A DNA stretch of 33,165 nucleotides from Gammaproteobacteria bacterium (GCA_024229615.1 JAAESG010000112.1:1-33165), one strand, 5' to 3'. Positions 16,101 through 24,896 are shown, numbered from the stretch's first letter. Numbers and translations are program-made. The notes: generated from the sequence alone by a model not told the origin.

Positions 16101-16138
16101 TCTTCTTATGCGGGCTTACGCCCGCATAAGAAGATGGT
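16097..16138. repeat. 19-bp perfect inverted repeat starting at the CCA end of tRNA-Tyr
   Basis: ACCATCTTCTTATGCGGGC pairs perfectly with GCCCGCATAAGAAGATGGT around a 4-nt loop. The left arm includes the last four bases of the tRNA (ACCA). There is no U-tract, so it is not a standard terminator. It could influence 3' processing or be a small inverted-repeat element that landed at the tRNA end. Confidence 0.8.
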
Positions 16139-16490
16139 GTTGGGCGGGCCCGGATAAGAACCAGGCGCGTTAGCGCCGGTTCGACGCATCAGTTGACCAA
16201 TGTGGTGCCGGGAGCGATTTTGGACGCGCAAAGCGCGGCCCTGGAGGGCGGCCGAAGGCCGACCGGAAGGGCGAAATACAGGATGTATTTCGCAATCCAC
16301 CCCCCGGAAACGATTCGGGATGTTCCGGGGCTGAGAGGTTGATTCAGCCTTCCAGTGACATCAGATTTTTGAGGGGCGGGACAAAAACCCACCCCCAGGC
16401 AGTATTGGTCGAAGGGCAGGTTAAATCACCGAGCCAAAAGATACCTTATATATAAAGGCGTCTTTCAAGGGAGTAGAATGTTGCAATTGC
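16139..16490. repeat. Hairpin-rich spacer between tRNA-Tyr and tRNA-Gly
   Basis: No gene is seen. The stretch is a string of short palindromes: GAACC-A-GGCGC-GTTA-GCGCC-GGTTC (16158-16182), CGCGC-AAA-GCGCG (16225-16237), GGCCGAAGGCC, GCGAAATAC-AGGAT-GTATTTCGC (16271-16293) and CCCCGGAA...TTCCGGGG around 16305-16340. They may be spacer hairpins shaping processing of the tRNA precursor, or REP-like debris. Confidence 0.6.
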
Positions 16491-16565
<75 letters not shown>

Positions 16566-16592
16566 GACTTGGAGTAGAGCTGCAGGTTTTAT

Positions 16593-16668
<76 letters not shown>

Positions 16669-16675
16669 TCGTTAT

Positions 16676-16828
16676 GCGTGATACAGGGCTCCTGCCCTGA
16701 TCACGCTACGCAAGACAAAAAGGTGCTACTTTTTGTCTTGCTCCATTCCAAGCGCGTTGCGCTCGGAATGTTGGCACATGACCTACAGGGATGTAGGTAA
16801 TGCAGGTTTTGCAGGAGCAAAAACCTGC
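16676..16828. repeat. Five tandem hairpins between tRNA-Thr and tuf
   Basis: Five inverted repeats follow one another: 16676-16706 (GCGTGAT..CAGGGC/GCCCTG..ATCACGC), 16711-16740 (CAAGACAAAAAG/CTTTTTGTCTTG, 12 bp perfect), 16744-16770 (CATTCC..GCGC/GCGC..GGAATG), 16781-16798 (ACCTACA/TGTAGGT) and 16802-16828 (GCAGGTTTT/AAAACCTGC). None has a clear U-tract. They may shape processing between tRNA and tuf mRNA. Confidence 0.7.
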
Positions 16829-16943
16829 CCCTGTGCCAAGTCCCAGACCATGTGTTTGAGGTTTGGGAGCCCAAGGTTGGGAAGGGAAGGGTTTTATTGT
16901 GTTAACAGGGCTGTGATCAGCCGAAAAGAGTGAGAGAAGACAG

Positions 16944-18134
16944 ATGTCAAAAGCAAAATTCGAGAGAAACAAGCCCCACGTAAACGTGGGTACTATCGGT
17001 CACGTTGATCACGGCAAGACTACATTGACCGCGGCGTTGACCAAGGTTATGGCGGAAGCGTCGGGTGGTGAGATTAAAGCCTTCGACGAGATCGATAACG
17101 CGCCGGAAGAAAAGGCACGAGGTATCACGATTGCGACGTCGCACGTTGAGTACGAGTCAGCCAATCGTCACTACGCACACGTTGACTGCCCTGGACACGC
17201 GGATTATGTGAAGAACATGATTACCGGTGCGGCGCAGATGGATGGCGCAATCCTGGTGGTATCGGCAGCCGATGGCCCGATGCCGCAAACCCGTGAGCAC
17301 ATTCTGCTGTCACGCCAGGTTGGTGTTCCATATATCCTGGTTTATATGAATAAGGCCGACATGGTTGACGACGAGGAACTGCTGGAACTGGTCGAGATGG
17401 AAATCCGCGAATTGCTGGATGCCTACGATTTTCCAGGCGACGATACGCCGATCATCATTGGATCGGCGCTGAAGGCGCTGGAAGGCGACAGCAGTGATAT
17501 TGGTGTACCGTCGATCATGAAGCTGGTAGAGGCACTGGATACATACGTGCCGGAACCCGAGCGAGCGACAGCGGGTGATTACCTGATGCCGGTGGAAGAC
17601 GTATTTTCCATTTCGGGTCGTGGTACCGTGGTTACAGGCCGTATCGAGCGTGGCATCATCAAGGTGGGTGAAGAGATCGAGATCGTCGGTATCAAGGAAA
17701 CCGCGAAGACAATCTGTACCGGTGTTGAGATGTTCCGCAAGCTGCTGGACCAGGGTGAAGCGGGAGATAACGTTGGAATACTGTTGCGTGGCACCAAGCG
17801 TGAAGAAGTGGAGCGTGGACAGGTACTGGCGAAGCCGAAATCGATAACGCCGCACACCAAGTTCGAATGTGAAGTCTATATACTGTCGAAGGATGAGGGT
17901 GGTCGTCATACCCCGTTCTTCAATGGCTATCGTCCGCAGTTTTACTTCCGTACCACGGATGTGACGGGAGCCTGTGAATTGGCCAGTGGCGTTGAGATGG
18001 TGATGCCGGGCGACAATGTGAAGATGGAAGTAACGCTGATCGCACCGATAGCGATGGAAGATGGTCTGCGTTTTGCGATCCGTGAAGGCGGACGTACCGT
18101 GGGTGCCGGCGTCGTATCCAAGATTATCGAGTAA
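16944..18134 (+). CDS. tuf: Elongation factor Tu
   Basis: EF-Tu delivers aminoacyl-tRNA to the ribosomal A site as a GTP complex. The 396 residues hold GHVDHGKT (19-26), DCPGHADY (81-88) and NKAD (136-139), and the two beta-barrel domains end in [13 protein letters not shown]. The upstream tRNAs are those of a tufB locus, while rpsJ begins six bases after the stop as in the tufA/str-S10 arrangement; this mixture suggests the two loci have recombined. Expression is probably from the tRNA promoter at 15973-16001, as no strong promoter is visible directly before the gene. Confidence 0.98.
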   Translation: MSKAKFERNKPHVNVGTIGHVDHGKTTLTAALTKVMAEASGGEIKAFDEIDNAPEEKARGITIATSHVEYESANRHYAHVDCPGHADYVKNMITGAAQMDGAILVVSAADGPMPQTREHILLSRQVGVPYILVYMNKADMVDDEELLELVEMEIRELLDAYDFPGDDTPIIIGSALKALEGDSSDIGVPSIMKLVEALDTYVPEPERATAGDYLMPVEDVFSISGRGTVVTGRIERGIIKVGEEIEIVGIKETAKTICTGVEMFRKLLDQGEAGDNVGILLRGTKREEVERGQVLAKPKSITPHTKFECEVYILSKDEGGRHTPFFNGYRPQFYFRTTDVTGACELASGVEMVMPGDNVKMEVTLIAPIAMEDGLRFAIREGGRTVGAGVVSKIIE

Positions 18135-18140
18135 TTAAAA

Positions 18141-18455
18141 ATGGCTGCAAATCAAAATATTCGTATTCGTCTGAAGGCTTTTGACCACCGTTTGATCGAT
18201 CGTAGTGCGGCTGAAATCGTTGAAACAGCGAAGCGTACCGGTGCTCGTGTCAAGGGTCCGATTCCACTGCCGACGCGTAAGGAGCGTTTCACGATCCTGA
18301 TTTCACCGCATGTGAACAAGGATGCGCGCGATCAATACGAGATCAGGACACACAAGCGGTTGATGGATATCGTTGATCCCACCGACAAGACTGTCGACGC
18401 GCTGATGAAGCTTGACCTCGCGGCCGGAGTCGACGTTCAAATCAAACTGAACTGA
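18141..18455 (+). CDS. rpsJ: 30S ribosomal protein S10 (NusE)
   Basis: S10 sits in the 30S head and also acts as NusE in antitermination complexes. The 104-residue product has the family signature in [17 protein letters not shown] and ends VDVQIKL. It begins six bases after tuf and must be co-transcribed with it. Unlike the usual S10 operon, the rplC gene does not follow at once: 480 bp with a hairpin, a REP-like element and a promoter intervene, so S10 has been split from the rest of its operon. The stop codon is part of a long hairpin. Confidence 0.97.
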   Translation: MAANQNIRIRLKAFDHRLIDRSAAEIVETAKRTGARVKGPIPLPTRKERFTILISPHVNKDARDQYEIRTHKRLMDIVDPTDKTVDALMKLDLAAGVDVQIKLN

Positions 18456-18502
18456 CAAACGACTCCGTTTCTGGCATCCGCCAGAAACGGGTGCGTTTGT
18501 CA
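18453..18502. repeat. Long hairpin overlapping the rpsJ stop codon
   Basis: TGACAAACG / CGTTTGTCA (outer, 9 bp) and CCGTTTCTGG / CCAGAAACGG (inner, 10 bp) are separated by a 3x3 internal loop, with a 6-nt apical loop. The TGA of rpsJ is the first part of the left arm. With no U-tract it is more likely a 3'-end stabiliser than an intrinsic terminator. Confidence 0.75.
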
Positions 18503-18614
18503 TCCCGGAAGTTGCGTAAGCAACTACCGATGCGTCGGACCGTCGGGATCTCGTACCACACCGTCGCTGATCAGCGTTGTTGTTTCACAAGATTCCCGCC
18601 TGTGCGGGGATGAC
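18499..18614. repeat. REP-like element bounded by inverted GTCATCCC/GGGATGAC
   Basis: The element is framed by GTCATCCC (18499-18506) and GGGATGAC (18607-18614). Inside are GTTGC-GTAA-GCAAC and CCCGC-CTGT-GCGGG hairpins. The right end (TTCCCGCCTGTGCGGGGATGA) resembles a repeat type scattered through many proteobacterial genomes. It lies between rpsJ and rplC. Confidence 0.55.
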
Positions 18615-18664
18615 GTCAGATTTGCTGGGCAGGCAAAAAAGATGCCAGTTTTTCATGTAAGTAC

Positions 18665-18693
18665 TTAACTTCCAGAAGTTAATCTGGTATAGT
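18665..18693 (+). promoter_or_regulatory. Strong promoter for rplC and the ribosomal superoperon
   Basis: TTAACT is followed after exactly 17 bp by TATAGT and a G+C-rich discriminator (GCGCGCC) typical of growth-rate and ppGpp-controlled promoters. Transcription would start near 18700, giving a leader of about 236 nt before rplC. Confidence 0.75.
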
Positions 18694-18699
18694 GCGCGC

Positions 18700-18935
18700 C
18701 CTCGCGGCCCGATACAGATTTCCTGTATCGGGCCGCGCGTTCGAAAGTAGGGTGGTAAATTCTTACGGTGATGTTGTTACATCTGCCGCTGTAGAGGGAA
18801 ATACAGACGTTTTCATCGGCAATCAGGCCTTTAGAAAACGAAAGAAAAGTATAGAAGGCTTATATTTTTCGTCATTTGAAAATTCGTGGATGAATTAATC
18901 AAATGCAACAGCTTATTTAATTTTGAGGTTTATCA
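18700..18935 (+). promoter_or_regulatory. Structured mRNA leader of rplC
   Basis: The predicted transcript begins with a perfect 15-bp stem (18703-18717 with 18723-18737, loop ATTTC). Further on are CTGTA/TACAG (about 18790-18806) and an AU-rich hairpin at 18838-18872 ending in a T-run (ATTTTTC). In E. coli a comparable leader, placed before rpsJ, lets protein L4 stop transcription and translation of the S10 operon. Here it would precede rplC. That it is an L4 target is a guess from position and size. Confidence 0.45.
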
Positions 18936-19568
18936 ATGTCTCTCGGTTTGGTAGGACGAAAAGTCGGCATGACCCGGGTTTTTTCCGATGAAGGTGCTTC
19001 GATCCCGGTAACGGTTATTGAAGTTGAGCCCAATCGGGTCTCGCAGATCAAAACAGTCGAAACAGACGGCTATGTCGCGGTACAGGTTGTTACCGGCGGG
19101 CGTCGTGCCAATCGTGTGACCAGGCCGATGGCCGGGCACTTTAAGAAAGCAGGTGTTGAGGCTGGCCGTGGCGCATGGGAATTCCGCGTTGACTCAGTCG
19201 AAGAAATCGAACTGGGTTCGGAGTTCAAGGTTGATCTTTTTGAACAGGGGCAGATCGTCGATGTGTCCGGTGTCTCCAAGGGCAAAGGCTTCCAGGGTGG
19301 CGTAAAGCGTCATAACTTCACCATGCAGGATGCAACCCACGGTAACTCGATATCTCACCGCGCTAACGGTTCCATCGGTCAAAACCAGACCCCGGGACGC
19401 GTTTTCAAGGGCAAGAAGATGTCGGGCCACATGGGAGCCGCGAATGTCACTACGCAAAATCTTGAAGTCGTCAAGGTTGACGCCGAGCGTAACTTGTTGT
19501 TGATCAGGGGAGCGGTGCCCGGCGCGAAAACGGGTGATGTGATTATTCGCCCGGCGTCCAAGCAATAA
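18936..19568 (+). CDS. rplC: 50S ribosomal protein L3
   Basis: L3 is an early assembly protein whose loop reaches toward the peptidyl-transferase centre. The 210 residues begin [16 protein letters not shown] and contain the conserved loop [19 protein letters not shown] and GKKMSGHMG; the usual length is about 209. TGAGGT precedes the ATG. It is the first gene after the promoter at 18665-18693, which is unusual because rpsJ normally leads this operon. Confidence 0.98.
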   Translation: MSLGLVGRKVGMTRVFSDEGASIPVTVIEVEPNRVSQIKTVETDGYVAVQVVTGGRRANRVTRPMAGHFKKAGVEAGRGAWEFRVDSVEEIELGSEFKVDLFEQGQIVDVSGVSKGKGFQGGVKRHNFTMQDATHGNSISHRANGSIGQNQTPGRVFKGKKMSGHMGAANVTTQNLEVVKVDAERNLLLIRGAVPGAKTGDVIIRPASKQ

Positions 19569-19598
19569 CACAGCGCAGCTATATCAATAGAGTCTGGT

Positions 19599-19624
19599 AA
19601 TAGAGCCAAGAAATAGAGCCAAGA
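19599..19624 (+). repeat. 13-bp tandem duplication in the rplD leader
   Basis: AATAGAGCCAAGA occurs twice head to tail (19599-19611 and 19612-19624), flanked by further AATAGAG / GATAGAG pieces. It fills the 73-bp gap between rplC and rplD and carries purine-rich stretches close to the ribosome site. Confidence 0.75.
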
Positions 19625-19641
19625 GATAGAGAAATTAAGAA

Positions 19642-20247
19642 ATGGACATAGCGATTCATAACTCGAAGAAAAAGGTATCCGTTTCCGACGATGCTTTCGC
19701 AGCCAGTTTCAATGAAGCGCTGGTGCACCAGCTGGTCGTGTCGTACATGGCTTCGGCCCGCGCAGGCACCAAGGCGCAGAAAAATCGCGCTGCTGTCAAC
19801 GGCGGTGGTGCCAAGCCCTGGCGTCAGAAAGGTACTGGTCGAGCTCGTGCCGGAACTATTCGCAGCCCGCTTTGGCGCTCTGGTGGCGTGACCTTTGCCG
19901 CTACACCGCGTGATTTCAGCAAAAAGCTGAATAAAAAAATGTACCGCGTCGGTATGCGCAGCCTGGTCTCCGAACTGGTGCGTCAGCAACGCCTGATTCT
20001 GATCGATAAGCTTGGCGTTACCGAGCCAAAAACTCGACAGATGCAGGCTCGTCTCGAAGAACTGGGGGTTAACGACGCGCTGGTATTAACCGACGGTCTC
20101 GATTCGGCGGTTTACCTGGCTGCGCGCAATCTGCCGAATATCCATGTGATGGATATTGCGATTGTCGATCCGGTCAGCCTGATCAAACAGGAAAAAGTTG
20201 TAATCGACGAGGCGGCGCTGAAGAAACTTGAGGAGCGTTTGTCATGA
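19642..20247 (+). CDS. rplD: 50S ribosomal protein L4
   Basis: L4 lines the peptide exit tunnel through an extended loop; in E. coli it also represses the S10 operon by binding its leader. The 201 residues match the usual length. The tunnel loop is visible in GTKAQKNRAAVNGGGAKPW followed by QKGTGRARAGTIRSPLWRSG. The gene overlaps rplW by four bases. The upstream gap contains a short tandem duplication. Confidence 0.97.
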   Translation: MDIAIHNSKKKVSVSDDAFAASFNEALVHQLVVSYMASARAGTKAQKNRAAVNGGGAKPWRQKGTGRARAGTIRSPLWRSGGVTFAATPRDFSKKLNKKMYRVGMRSLVSELVRQQRLILIDKLGVTEPKTRQMQARLEELGVNDALVLTDGLDSAVYLAARNLPNIHVMDIAIVDPVSLIKQEKVVIDEAALKKLEERLS

Positions 20248-20543
20248 ACCAGGAAAGAATATTCCAGATTTTAAAGACCCCGCATATTTCAGAAAAATCG
20301 GCAGGGCTTGGTGATAGCGCTAACCAGGCGGTGTTTCAGGTCGCTACCGATGCAAAAAAGGGTGAAATCAAGGCTGCCGTTGAACAATTATTCAATGTCA
20401 AAGTCGCCAATGTGCGGACTGTTAACATGAAGGGCAAGACCAAGCGTCAGGGCCTGCGTCGCGGTAAGCGTAGCGACTGGAAAAAAGCATACGTCTCACT
20501 CGAACAGGGTCACGAAATCGACCTTGCATCCATAGGTGGTTAA
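20244..20543 (+). CDS. rplW: 50S ribosomal protein L23
   Basis: L23 lies at the tunnel exit and is the docking site for trigger factor and SRP. The 99-residue product has the family motifs TPHISEKSA near the N terminus, [14 protein letters not shown] in the middle and a basic [15 protein letters not shown] segment. It overlaps the end of rplD (ATGA) and is followed by rplB after five bases. Confidence 0.96.
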   Translation: MNQERIFQILKTPHISEKSAGLGDSANQAVFQVATDAKKGEIKAAVEQLFNVKVANVRTVNMKGKTKRQGLRRGKRSDWKKAYVSLEQGHEIDLASIGG

Positions 20544-20548
20544 GCATT

Positions 20549-21376
20549 ATGGCGCTGATTAAAGCAAAACCTACTTCACCTGGTCGTCGCTTCGTCGTTT
20601 CGGTCAAGACCCCCGGGCTTCACAAGGGCAAGCCGTTCGCCGCGCTGCTCGAAAAGAAGGCCAAAACGGGTGGTCGTAACAATGCCGGTCGTATCACAAC
20701 GCGTCATATCGGTGGTGGTCACAAGCAGCATTATCGAATGATTGATTTCAGACGCGACAAGGATGGCATCGACTCGATTGTAGAACGTATCGAATACGAC
20801 CCTAACCGCAGCGCACATATTGCCTTGCTGAAGTACATGGACGGCGAACGTCGCTACATTGTTGCGCCCAGGGGTGTTAGCGCAGGCGACAAACTGCGCT
20901 CCGGTGACGACGCCGGAATCAAGAATGGCAATTGTCTGCCGCTGCGTAATATTCCGGTCGGCTCGGTCGTGCACTGTATCGAACTGAAGCCAGGCAAAGG
21001 TGCCCAGTTGGCTCGTTCGGCTGGCACTTCGGCCCAATTCGTGGCTCGTGAAGGCAAGTATTCTACCCTGCGTCTGCGTTCCGGCGAAATGCGTAAAGTA
21101 CTCTCTGACTGCCGCGCAGTAATCGGCGAGGTTGGCAATGGTGAGCATAGCCTGCGTTCACTGGGTAAGGCTGGCGCGACCCGCTGGCGCGGCGTTCGTC
21201 CCACCGTACGCGGTGTTGCGATGAACCCGGTAGATCATCCACATGGTGGTGGTGAAGGTCGTACTTCGGGTGGTCGACACCCGGTATCGCCCTGGGGAAC
21301 CCCTGCCAAAGGATTCAAGACACGTTCGAACAAGCGCACCGACAACCTGATCCTGCGTCGTCGGAACAAGAGGTAA
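20549..21376 (+). CDS. rplB: 50S ribosomal protein L2
   Basis: L2 binds 23S rRNA near the peptidyl-transferase centre and bridges the subunits. The 275 residues match the family; the most conserved stretch [18 protein letters not shown] with its key histidine is intact, and the C terminus is very basic (LILRRRNKR). Tightly packed between rplW and rpsS. Confidence 0.98.
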   Translation: MALIKAKPTSPGRRFVVSVKTPGLHKGKPFAALLEKKAKTGGRNNAGRITTRHIGGGHKQHYRMIDFRRDKDGIDSIVERIEYDPNRSAHIALLKYMDGERRYIVAPRGVSAGDKLRSGDDAGIKNGNCLPLRNIPVGSVVHCIELKPGKGAQLARSAGTSAQFVAREGKYSTLRLRSGEMRKVLSDCRAVIGEVGNGEHSLRSLGKAGATRWRGVRPTVRGVAMNPVDHPHGGGEGRTSGGRHPVSPWGTPAKGFKTRSNKRTDNLILRRRNKR

Positions 21377-21382
21377 TAGTAG

Positions 21383-21661
21383 ATGCCACGTTCACTGAGA
21401 AAAGGCCCGTTTATCGATCAGCACCTGATGAATAAAGTGCTCGAAGCGGTTGCAAGCAACAACAAACGCCCGATCAAGACCTGGTCGCGCCGTTCCATGA
21501 TCGTGCCCGAAATGGTCGGTTTGACCATCGCGATTCATAACGGGCGTCAACATGTGCCGATATTGATAAACGAGAATATGGTTGGACACAAGCTTGGTGA
21601 GTTTTCACTGACACGTACCTACCGTGGCCATATCGTCGATAAGAAAGCGAAGGGCAGGTAA
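21383..21661 (+). CDS. rpsS: 30S ribosomal protein S19
   Basis: S19 forms a complex with S13 in the 30S head near the A site. The 92-residue protein starts [15 protein letters not shown] and has [23 protein letters not shown], both diagnostic. It begins six bases after rplB. Confidence 0.97.
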   Translation: MPRSLRKGPFIDQHLMNKVLEAVASNNKRPIKTWSRRSMIVPEMVGLTIAIHNGRQHVPILINENMVGHKLGEFSLTRTYRGHIVDKKAKGR

Positions 21662-21666
21662 TTGCC

Positions 21667-21999
21667 ATGCAAACCAGTGCAAAACATCGTCACGCTAAAA
21701 TCTCCGCGCAAAAATGCCGCCTGGTGGCGGATCAGGTGCGTGGAATGCAAGTTGAAAAAGCGTTGACCCTGCTGACTTTCAGCAACAAGAAAGCCGCGGT
21801 TCTGGTGCGCAAGGTGCTCGAGTCGGCGATCGCCAACGCCGAGCACAACGATGGCGCCGATATCGATGAGCTCAAGGTCGCGTCGATTTATGTGGATCAG
21901 GGCCCGAGCATGAAGCGTATGCGCGCACGTGCCAAAGGCCGTGGGAATCGTATTATAAAACGTACCAGTCACATCACCGTGACTGTCGCTGACAGTTAA
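21667..21999 (+). CDS. rplV: 50S ribosomal protein L22
   Basis: L22 lines the exit tunnel with its beta hairpin; changes there alter macrolide sensitivity. The 110 residues include [15 protein letters not shown] at the start and the tunnel hairpin region [20 protein letters not shown], both standard, with no loop changes evident by eye. Confidence 0.97.
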   Translation: MQTSAKHRHAKISAQKCRLVADQVRGMQVEKALTLLTFSNKKAAVLVRKVLESAIANAEHNDGADIDELKVASIYVDQGPSMKRMRARAKGRGNRIIKRTSHITVTVADS

Positions 22000-22009
22000 A
22001 GAGGCAAGC

Positions 22010-22687
22010 ATGGGACAAAAAGTTCATCCAACAGGTTTCCGTCTCGGGATTGCCACCGACTGGACCTCGAAGTGGTATGCGGATTCGGCGAATTTCGCGG
22101 ATTTTCTCGATGAAGATCTGAAAATTCGTGAATTCCTGAAAAAGAGGCTCGCGCAGGCAGCGATCAGCCGTATCCAGATTTCGCGTCCGGCAAAATCGGT
22201 TGCTGTGACCATCCATACCGCACGTCCGGGTATTATTATCGGCAAGAAGGGTGAAGATATCGAAAAGCTGCGTCACGAAGTCGCGGCACTGGTATCGGTG
22301 CATCTGAATAACGTCAAGATTAACATCGAGGAAATTCGCAAGCCGGAACTCGATGCACAGCTGGTCGCCGAAGGCATCGCCTCGCAGCTGGAACGCCGCG
22401 TGATGTTTCGTCGTGCGATGCGCCGCTCGGTCACCAATGCCATGCGTATCGGTGCCGAAGGTATCAAGATTAATGTTTCGGGTCGCTTGAACGGCGCAGA
22501 GATAGCGCGCAACGAATGGTATCGCGAAGGTCGCGTACCGCTGCATACGCTGCGCGCCAATGTCGATTACGGGTTTGCCGAAGCGCTGACGACTTATGGG
22601 ATCCTCGGTGTCAAGGTCTGGATTTACAAGGGTGAAGTTTTCGACCTTGAAAATAAGGACTCTGGTGGCAAGCAGGCGGCGAAGTAA
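22010..22687 (+). CDS. rpsC: 30S ribosomal protein S3
   Basis: S3 guards the mRNA entry channel and, with S4 and S5, helps unwind mRNA. The 225 residues start [14 protein letters not shown]; the KH-domain loop [10 protein letters not shown] is at 74-83, and the C-terminal domain has [17 protein letters not shown]. The usual length in relatives is 225-235. Confidence 0.97.
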   Translation: MGQKVHPTGFRLGIATDWTSKWYADSANFADFLDEDLKIREFLKKRLAQAAISRIQISRPAKSVAVTIHTARPGIIIGKKGEDIEKLRHEVAALVSVHLNNVKINIEEIRKPELDAQLVAEGIASQLERRVMFRRAMRRSVTNAMRIGAEGIKINVSGRLNGAEIARNEWYREGRVPLHTLRANVDYGFAEALTTYGILGVKVWIYKGEVFDLENKDSGGKQAAK

Positions 22688-22699
22688 GAGAATCAAGTT

Positions 22700-23113
22700 A
22701 TGTTACAACCTAAAAGAACGAAATTTCGTAAACAGTTCAAGGGTCGCAATCGCGGGCTTGCAACCAGTGGCAGCAAGGTCAGCTTTGGTGAATTTGGCCT
22801 CAAAGCTGTCGAGCGTGGCAAGATGACTGCACGTCAGATCGAAGCTGCACGTCGTGCTATGACGCGTCATATCAAGCGTGGCGGCAAAATCTGGATTCGT
22901 GTATTCCCGGACGTGCCGGTGTCCAAGAAACCGCTTGAGGTGCGCATGGGTAAGGGTAAGGGCAACGTCGAGTACTGGGTTTGCAAAATCCAGCCTGGTC
23001 GCGTGCTCTACGAAATGGAAGGTGTCGACGAGACCATTGCTCGTGAAGCGTTTCGTCTGGCTGCGGCCAAACTTCCATTCAAGACAACATTTGTTTCCAG
23101 GACCGTAATGTAA
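22700..23113 (+). CDS. rplP: 50S ribosomal protein L16
   Basis: L16 contacts A-site tRNA at the central protuberance and is needed for peptidyl-transferase maturation. The 137 residues begin [19 protein letters not shown] and contain [11 protein letters not shown] and [15 protein letters not shown], all typical. Its TAA shares one base with the rpmC ATG (TAATG). Confidence 0.97.
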   Translation: MLQPKRTKFRKQFKGRNRGLATSGSKVSFGEFGLKAVERGKMTARQIEAARRAMTRHIKRGGKIWIRVFPDVPVSKKPLEVRMGKGKGNVEYWVCKIQPGRVLYEMEGVDETIAREAFRLAAAKLPFKTTFVSRTVM

Positions 23114-23316
23114 TGAATGCTGCAGAACTACGTGGAAAGACCGAACAAGAATTGCGCGACGAATTGCTCGCGTTACGTCGCGAGCAATTCAACCTGCGTA
23201 TGCAACAGGGCATTAACCCCGATGCGGTGCGCAATGACAGGTTTATCCGGGTGCGCAAGGATATTGCGCGCGTCAAAACCGTAATGAATGAGAACCGTGG
23301 TGGTAAAGAGTCATGA
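23113..23316 (+). CDS. rpmC: 50S ribosomal protein L29
   Basis: L29 is a small two-helix protein beside L23 at the tunnel exit. The 67 residues contain [20 protein letters not shown] and [14 protein letters not shown], the two expected helices. It overlaps rplP by one base and rpsQ by four, a sign of tight translational coupling. Confidence 0.95.
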   Translation: MNAAELRGKTEQELRDELLALRREQFNLRMQQGINPDAVRNDRFIRVRKDIARVKTVMNENRGGKES

Positions 23317-23567
23317 GTGAAAAGGTGTTAAGAATCCAGACCGCTTCGGTTGTCAGCGACAAGATGGATAAATCGGCGGTGGTTATGATCGAACGTAGAG
23401 TTAAGCACCCGATTTACGGCAAATTCATGAAGAAATCGACCAAGTTGCACATTCACGATGAGAACAATGAATGTGGCATCGGCGATACCGTACAGATTTC
23501 GGAATGCCGCCCGATTTCCAAGACCAAGTCGTGGAAACTGGTGAAAGTCGTCGAGAAAGCAAATTAG
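23313..23567 (+). CDS. rpsQ: 30S ribosomal protein S17
   Basis: S17 is an OB-fold primary binder of 16S rRNA. The 84 residues include [21 protein letters not shown] and a [16 protein letters not shown] stretch typical of the family. It closes the S10 part of the superoperon; rplN follows after 19 bases without a visible separate promoter. Confidence 0.96.
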   Translation: MSEKVLRIQTASVVSDKMDKSAVVMIERRVKHPIYGKFMKKSTKLHIHDENNECGIGDTVQISECRPISKTKSWKLVKVVEKAN

Positions 23568-23586
23568 AGCGCGTGGGTAAACAGCT

Positions 23587-23955
23587 ATGATTCAAATGCA
23601 AACAGTTTTAAACGCCGCAGACAACAGCGGTGCGCGCAAGATGCAATGCATCAAGGTGCTGGGTGGTTCCAAGCGCCGTTACGCTGCAATTGGCGACATC
23701 ATCAAGGTCAGCATCAAGGATGCGATCCCGCGTGGCAAGGTCAAAAAGGGTGAAGTTTACAATGCTGTTGTGGTTCGTACCGCACACGGTGTGCGCCGTC
23801 CCGACGGTTCTGCGATCAAATTTGACGGCAATGCGGCAGTTATTTTAAACAATAACCTGCAACCGATTGGCACGCGGATTTTTGGACCGGTAACACGCGA
23901 ACTGCGTGGCGAAAAGTTCATGAAAATCATTTCGCTGGCACCTGAAGTGCTCTAG
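23587..23955 (+). CDS. rplN: 50S ribosomal protein L14
   Basis: L14 lies at the subunit interface and binds the silencing factor RsfS. The 122 residues start [20 protein letters not shown] and contain [18 protein letters not shown] and the terminal ISLAPEVL, as usual. It is the first gene of what is the spc operon in E. coli; here it seems to be read through from rpsQ. Confidence 0.98.
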   Translation: MIQMQTVLNAADNSGARKMQCIKVLGGSKRRYAAIGDIIKVSIKDAIPRGKVKKGEVYNAVVVRTAHGVRRPDGSAIKFDGNAAVILNNNLQPIGTRIFGPVTRELRGEKFMKIISLAPEVL

Positions 23956-23970
23956 CTGGAAATTAAAGTT

Positions 23971-24288
23971 ATGCAAAAGATCAAGAAAGGTGACGAAGTA
24001 ATTGTGATCGCGGGGCGCAGCAAAGGCCAACGCGGCAACGTACTGAAGCGACTGGATGATAATCGTCTGCTGGTGGAAAACGTCAACATGGTGAAGAAGC
24101 ACGTCAAGGGTAACCCGCGCAGCGGAGATGCCGGCGGCATTCTCGATCAGGAATCTCCAATCCAGATTTCCAACGTGATGCTGTTCAACCCGCACACCCA
24201 AAAGGGTGATCGCGTCGGCATCAAGACCCTGGAAGATGAGCGCAAGGTCCGTTTCTTCAAATCTAACGGCGAAGTCGTGGATATTTAG
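23971..24288 (+). CDS. rplX: 50S ribosomal protein L24
   Basis: L24 is an early assembly initiator with a KOW motif, visible here in [21 protein letters not shown]. The 105 residues continue with [11 protein letters not shown] and end KSNGEVVDI. It is followed by an unusual tandem-repeat spacer before rplE. Confidence 0.97.
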   Translation: MQKIKKGDEVIVIAGRSKGQRGNVLKRLDDNRLLVENVNMVKKHVKGNPRSGDAGGILDQESPIQISNVMLFNPHTQKGDRVGIKTLEDERKVRFFKSNGEVVDI

Positions 24289-24295
24289 GATATCG

Positions 24296-24341
24296 TTAAT
24301 TAGGAACAGGTTGATTAGGAACAGGGTTAATCAGGAACAGG
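24296..24341 (+). repeat. Three tandem copies of a 15-16-bp unit carrying Shine-Dalgarno-like AGGAACAGG
   Basis: The units TTAATTAGGAACAGG (24296-24310), TTGATTAGGAACAGG (24311-24325) and GTTAATCAGGAACAGG (24326-24341) run directly into the rplE start two bases later. Each has AGGAACAGG. TGATTA (24312-24317) could pair with TAATCA (24328-24333), hiding the second copy in a loop. This is the place where S8 represses translation in E. coli. Confidence 0.8.
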
Positions 24342-24343
24342 CA

Positions 24344-24883
24344 ATGACCAGACTAGAACAACATTATCGAGACACCGTGGCGAAAGACCTGCAGGCGAAG
24401 TTTGGCTACAAGTCATCGATGGAAATTCCGCGCATCACCAAGATTACCCTCAATATGGGTGTTGGCGAGGCCTCGCAGGACAAGAAGATTATCGACCACG
24501 CAGTCGAGGATCTGACCTTGATTGCGGGGCAGAAGCCGGTGATTACGCTAGCCAAGAAAGCGATTGCGGGTTTCAAGATCCGCGAAGACATGCCTATTGG
24601 CTGTAAGGTAACCCTGCGTCGAGACAAGATGTACGAATTCCTGGATCGTCTGATTAACTTTTCGATTCCGCGTATTCGTGACTTTCGTGGTCTCAGCGGA
24701 AAGGCCTTCGACGGGCAGGGTAATTACAATATGGGAATGACCGAGCAAATCGCCTTCCCGGAAATCGACTATGACAAGATTGACAAGCTGCGTGGGCTGA
24801 ATATCAGCATTACCACCACTGCACGTACCGATGACGAAGGTCGCGCATTGTTAGCTGCTTTTCAATTTCCTTTTAGAGGTTAG
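24344..24883 (+). CDS. rplE: 50S ribosomal protein L5
   Basis: L5 binds 5S rRNA and contacts P-site tRNA. The 179 residues start [16 protein letters not shown] and include [31 protein letters not shown] and [20 protein letters not shown], all diagnostic. An open frame reaches back into rplX, but ATG 24344 gives the family's N terminus and normal length. Three tandem Shine-Dalgarno-like units lie directly before it. Confidence 0.97.
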   Translation: MTRLEQHYRDTVAKDLQAKFGYKSSMEIPRITKITLNMGVGEASQDKKIIDHAVEDLTLIAGQKPVITLAKKAIAGFKIREDMPIGCKVTLRRDKMYEFLDRLINFSIPRIRDFRGLSGKAFDGQGNYNMGMTEQIAFPEIDYDKIDKLRGLNISITTTARTDDEGRALLAAFQFPFRG

Positions 24884-24896
24884 ACGAGTTTAGATT

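Noticed and set aside
16451-16479. Separate promoter (TAGAAT) before tRNA-Gly
   Set aside because: TAGAAT at 16474-16479 has only an AT-run at the -35 position and no extended -10; read-through from the tRNA-Tyr promoter is enough.
18692-18898. 68-codon frame between rpsJ and rplC
   Set aside because: It overlaps the predicted promoter and start site, shows no family resemblance and no ribosome site; it looks like a chance frame in the rplC leader.
24296-24341. Tandem repeats as a CRISPR array
   Set aside because: Units are directly adjacent without spacers and lie in a ribosome-binding region; no cas genes in the window.
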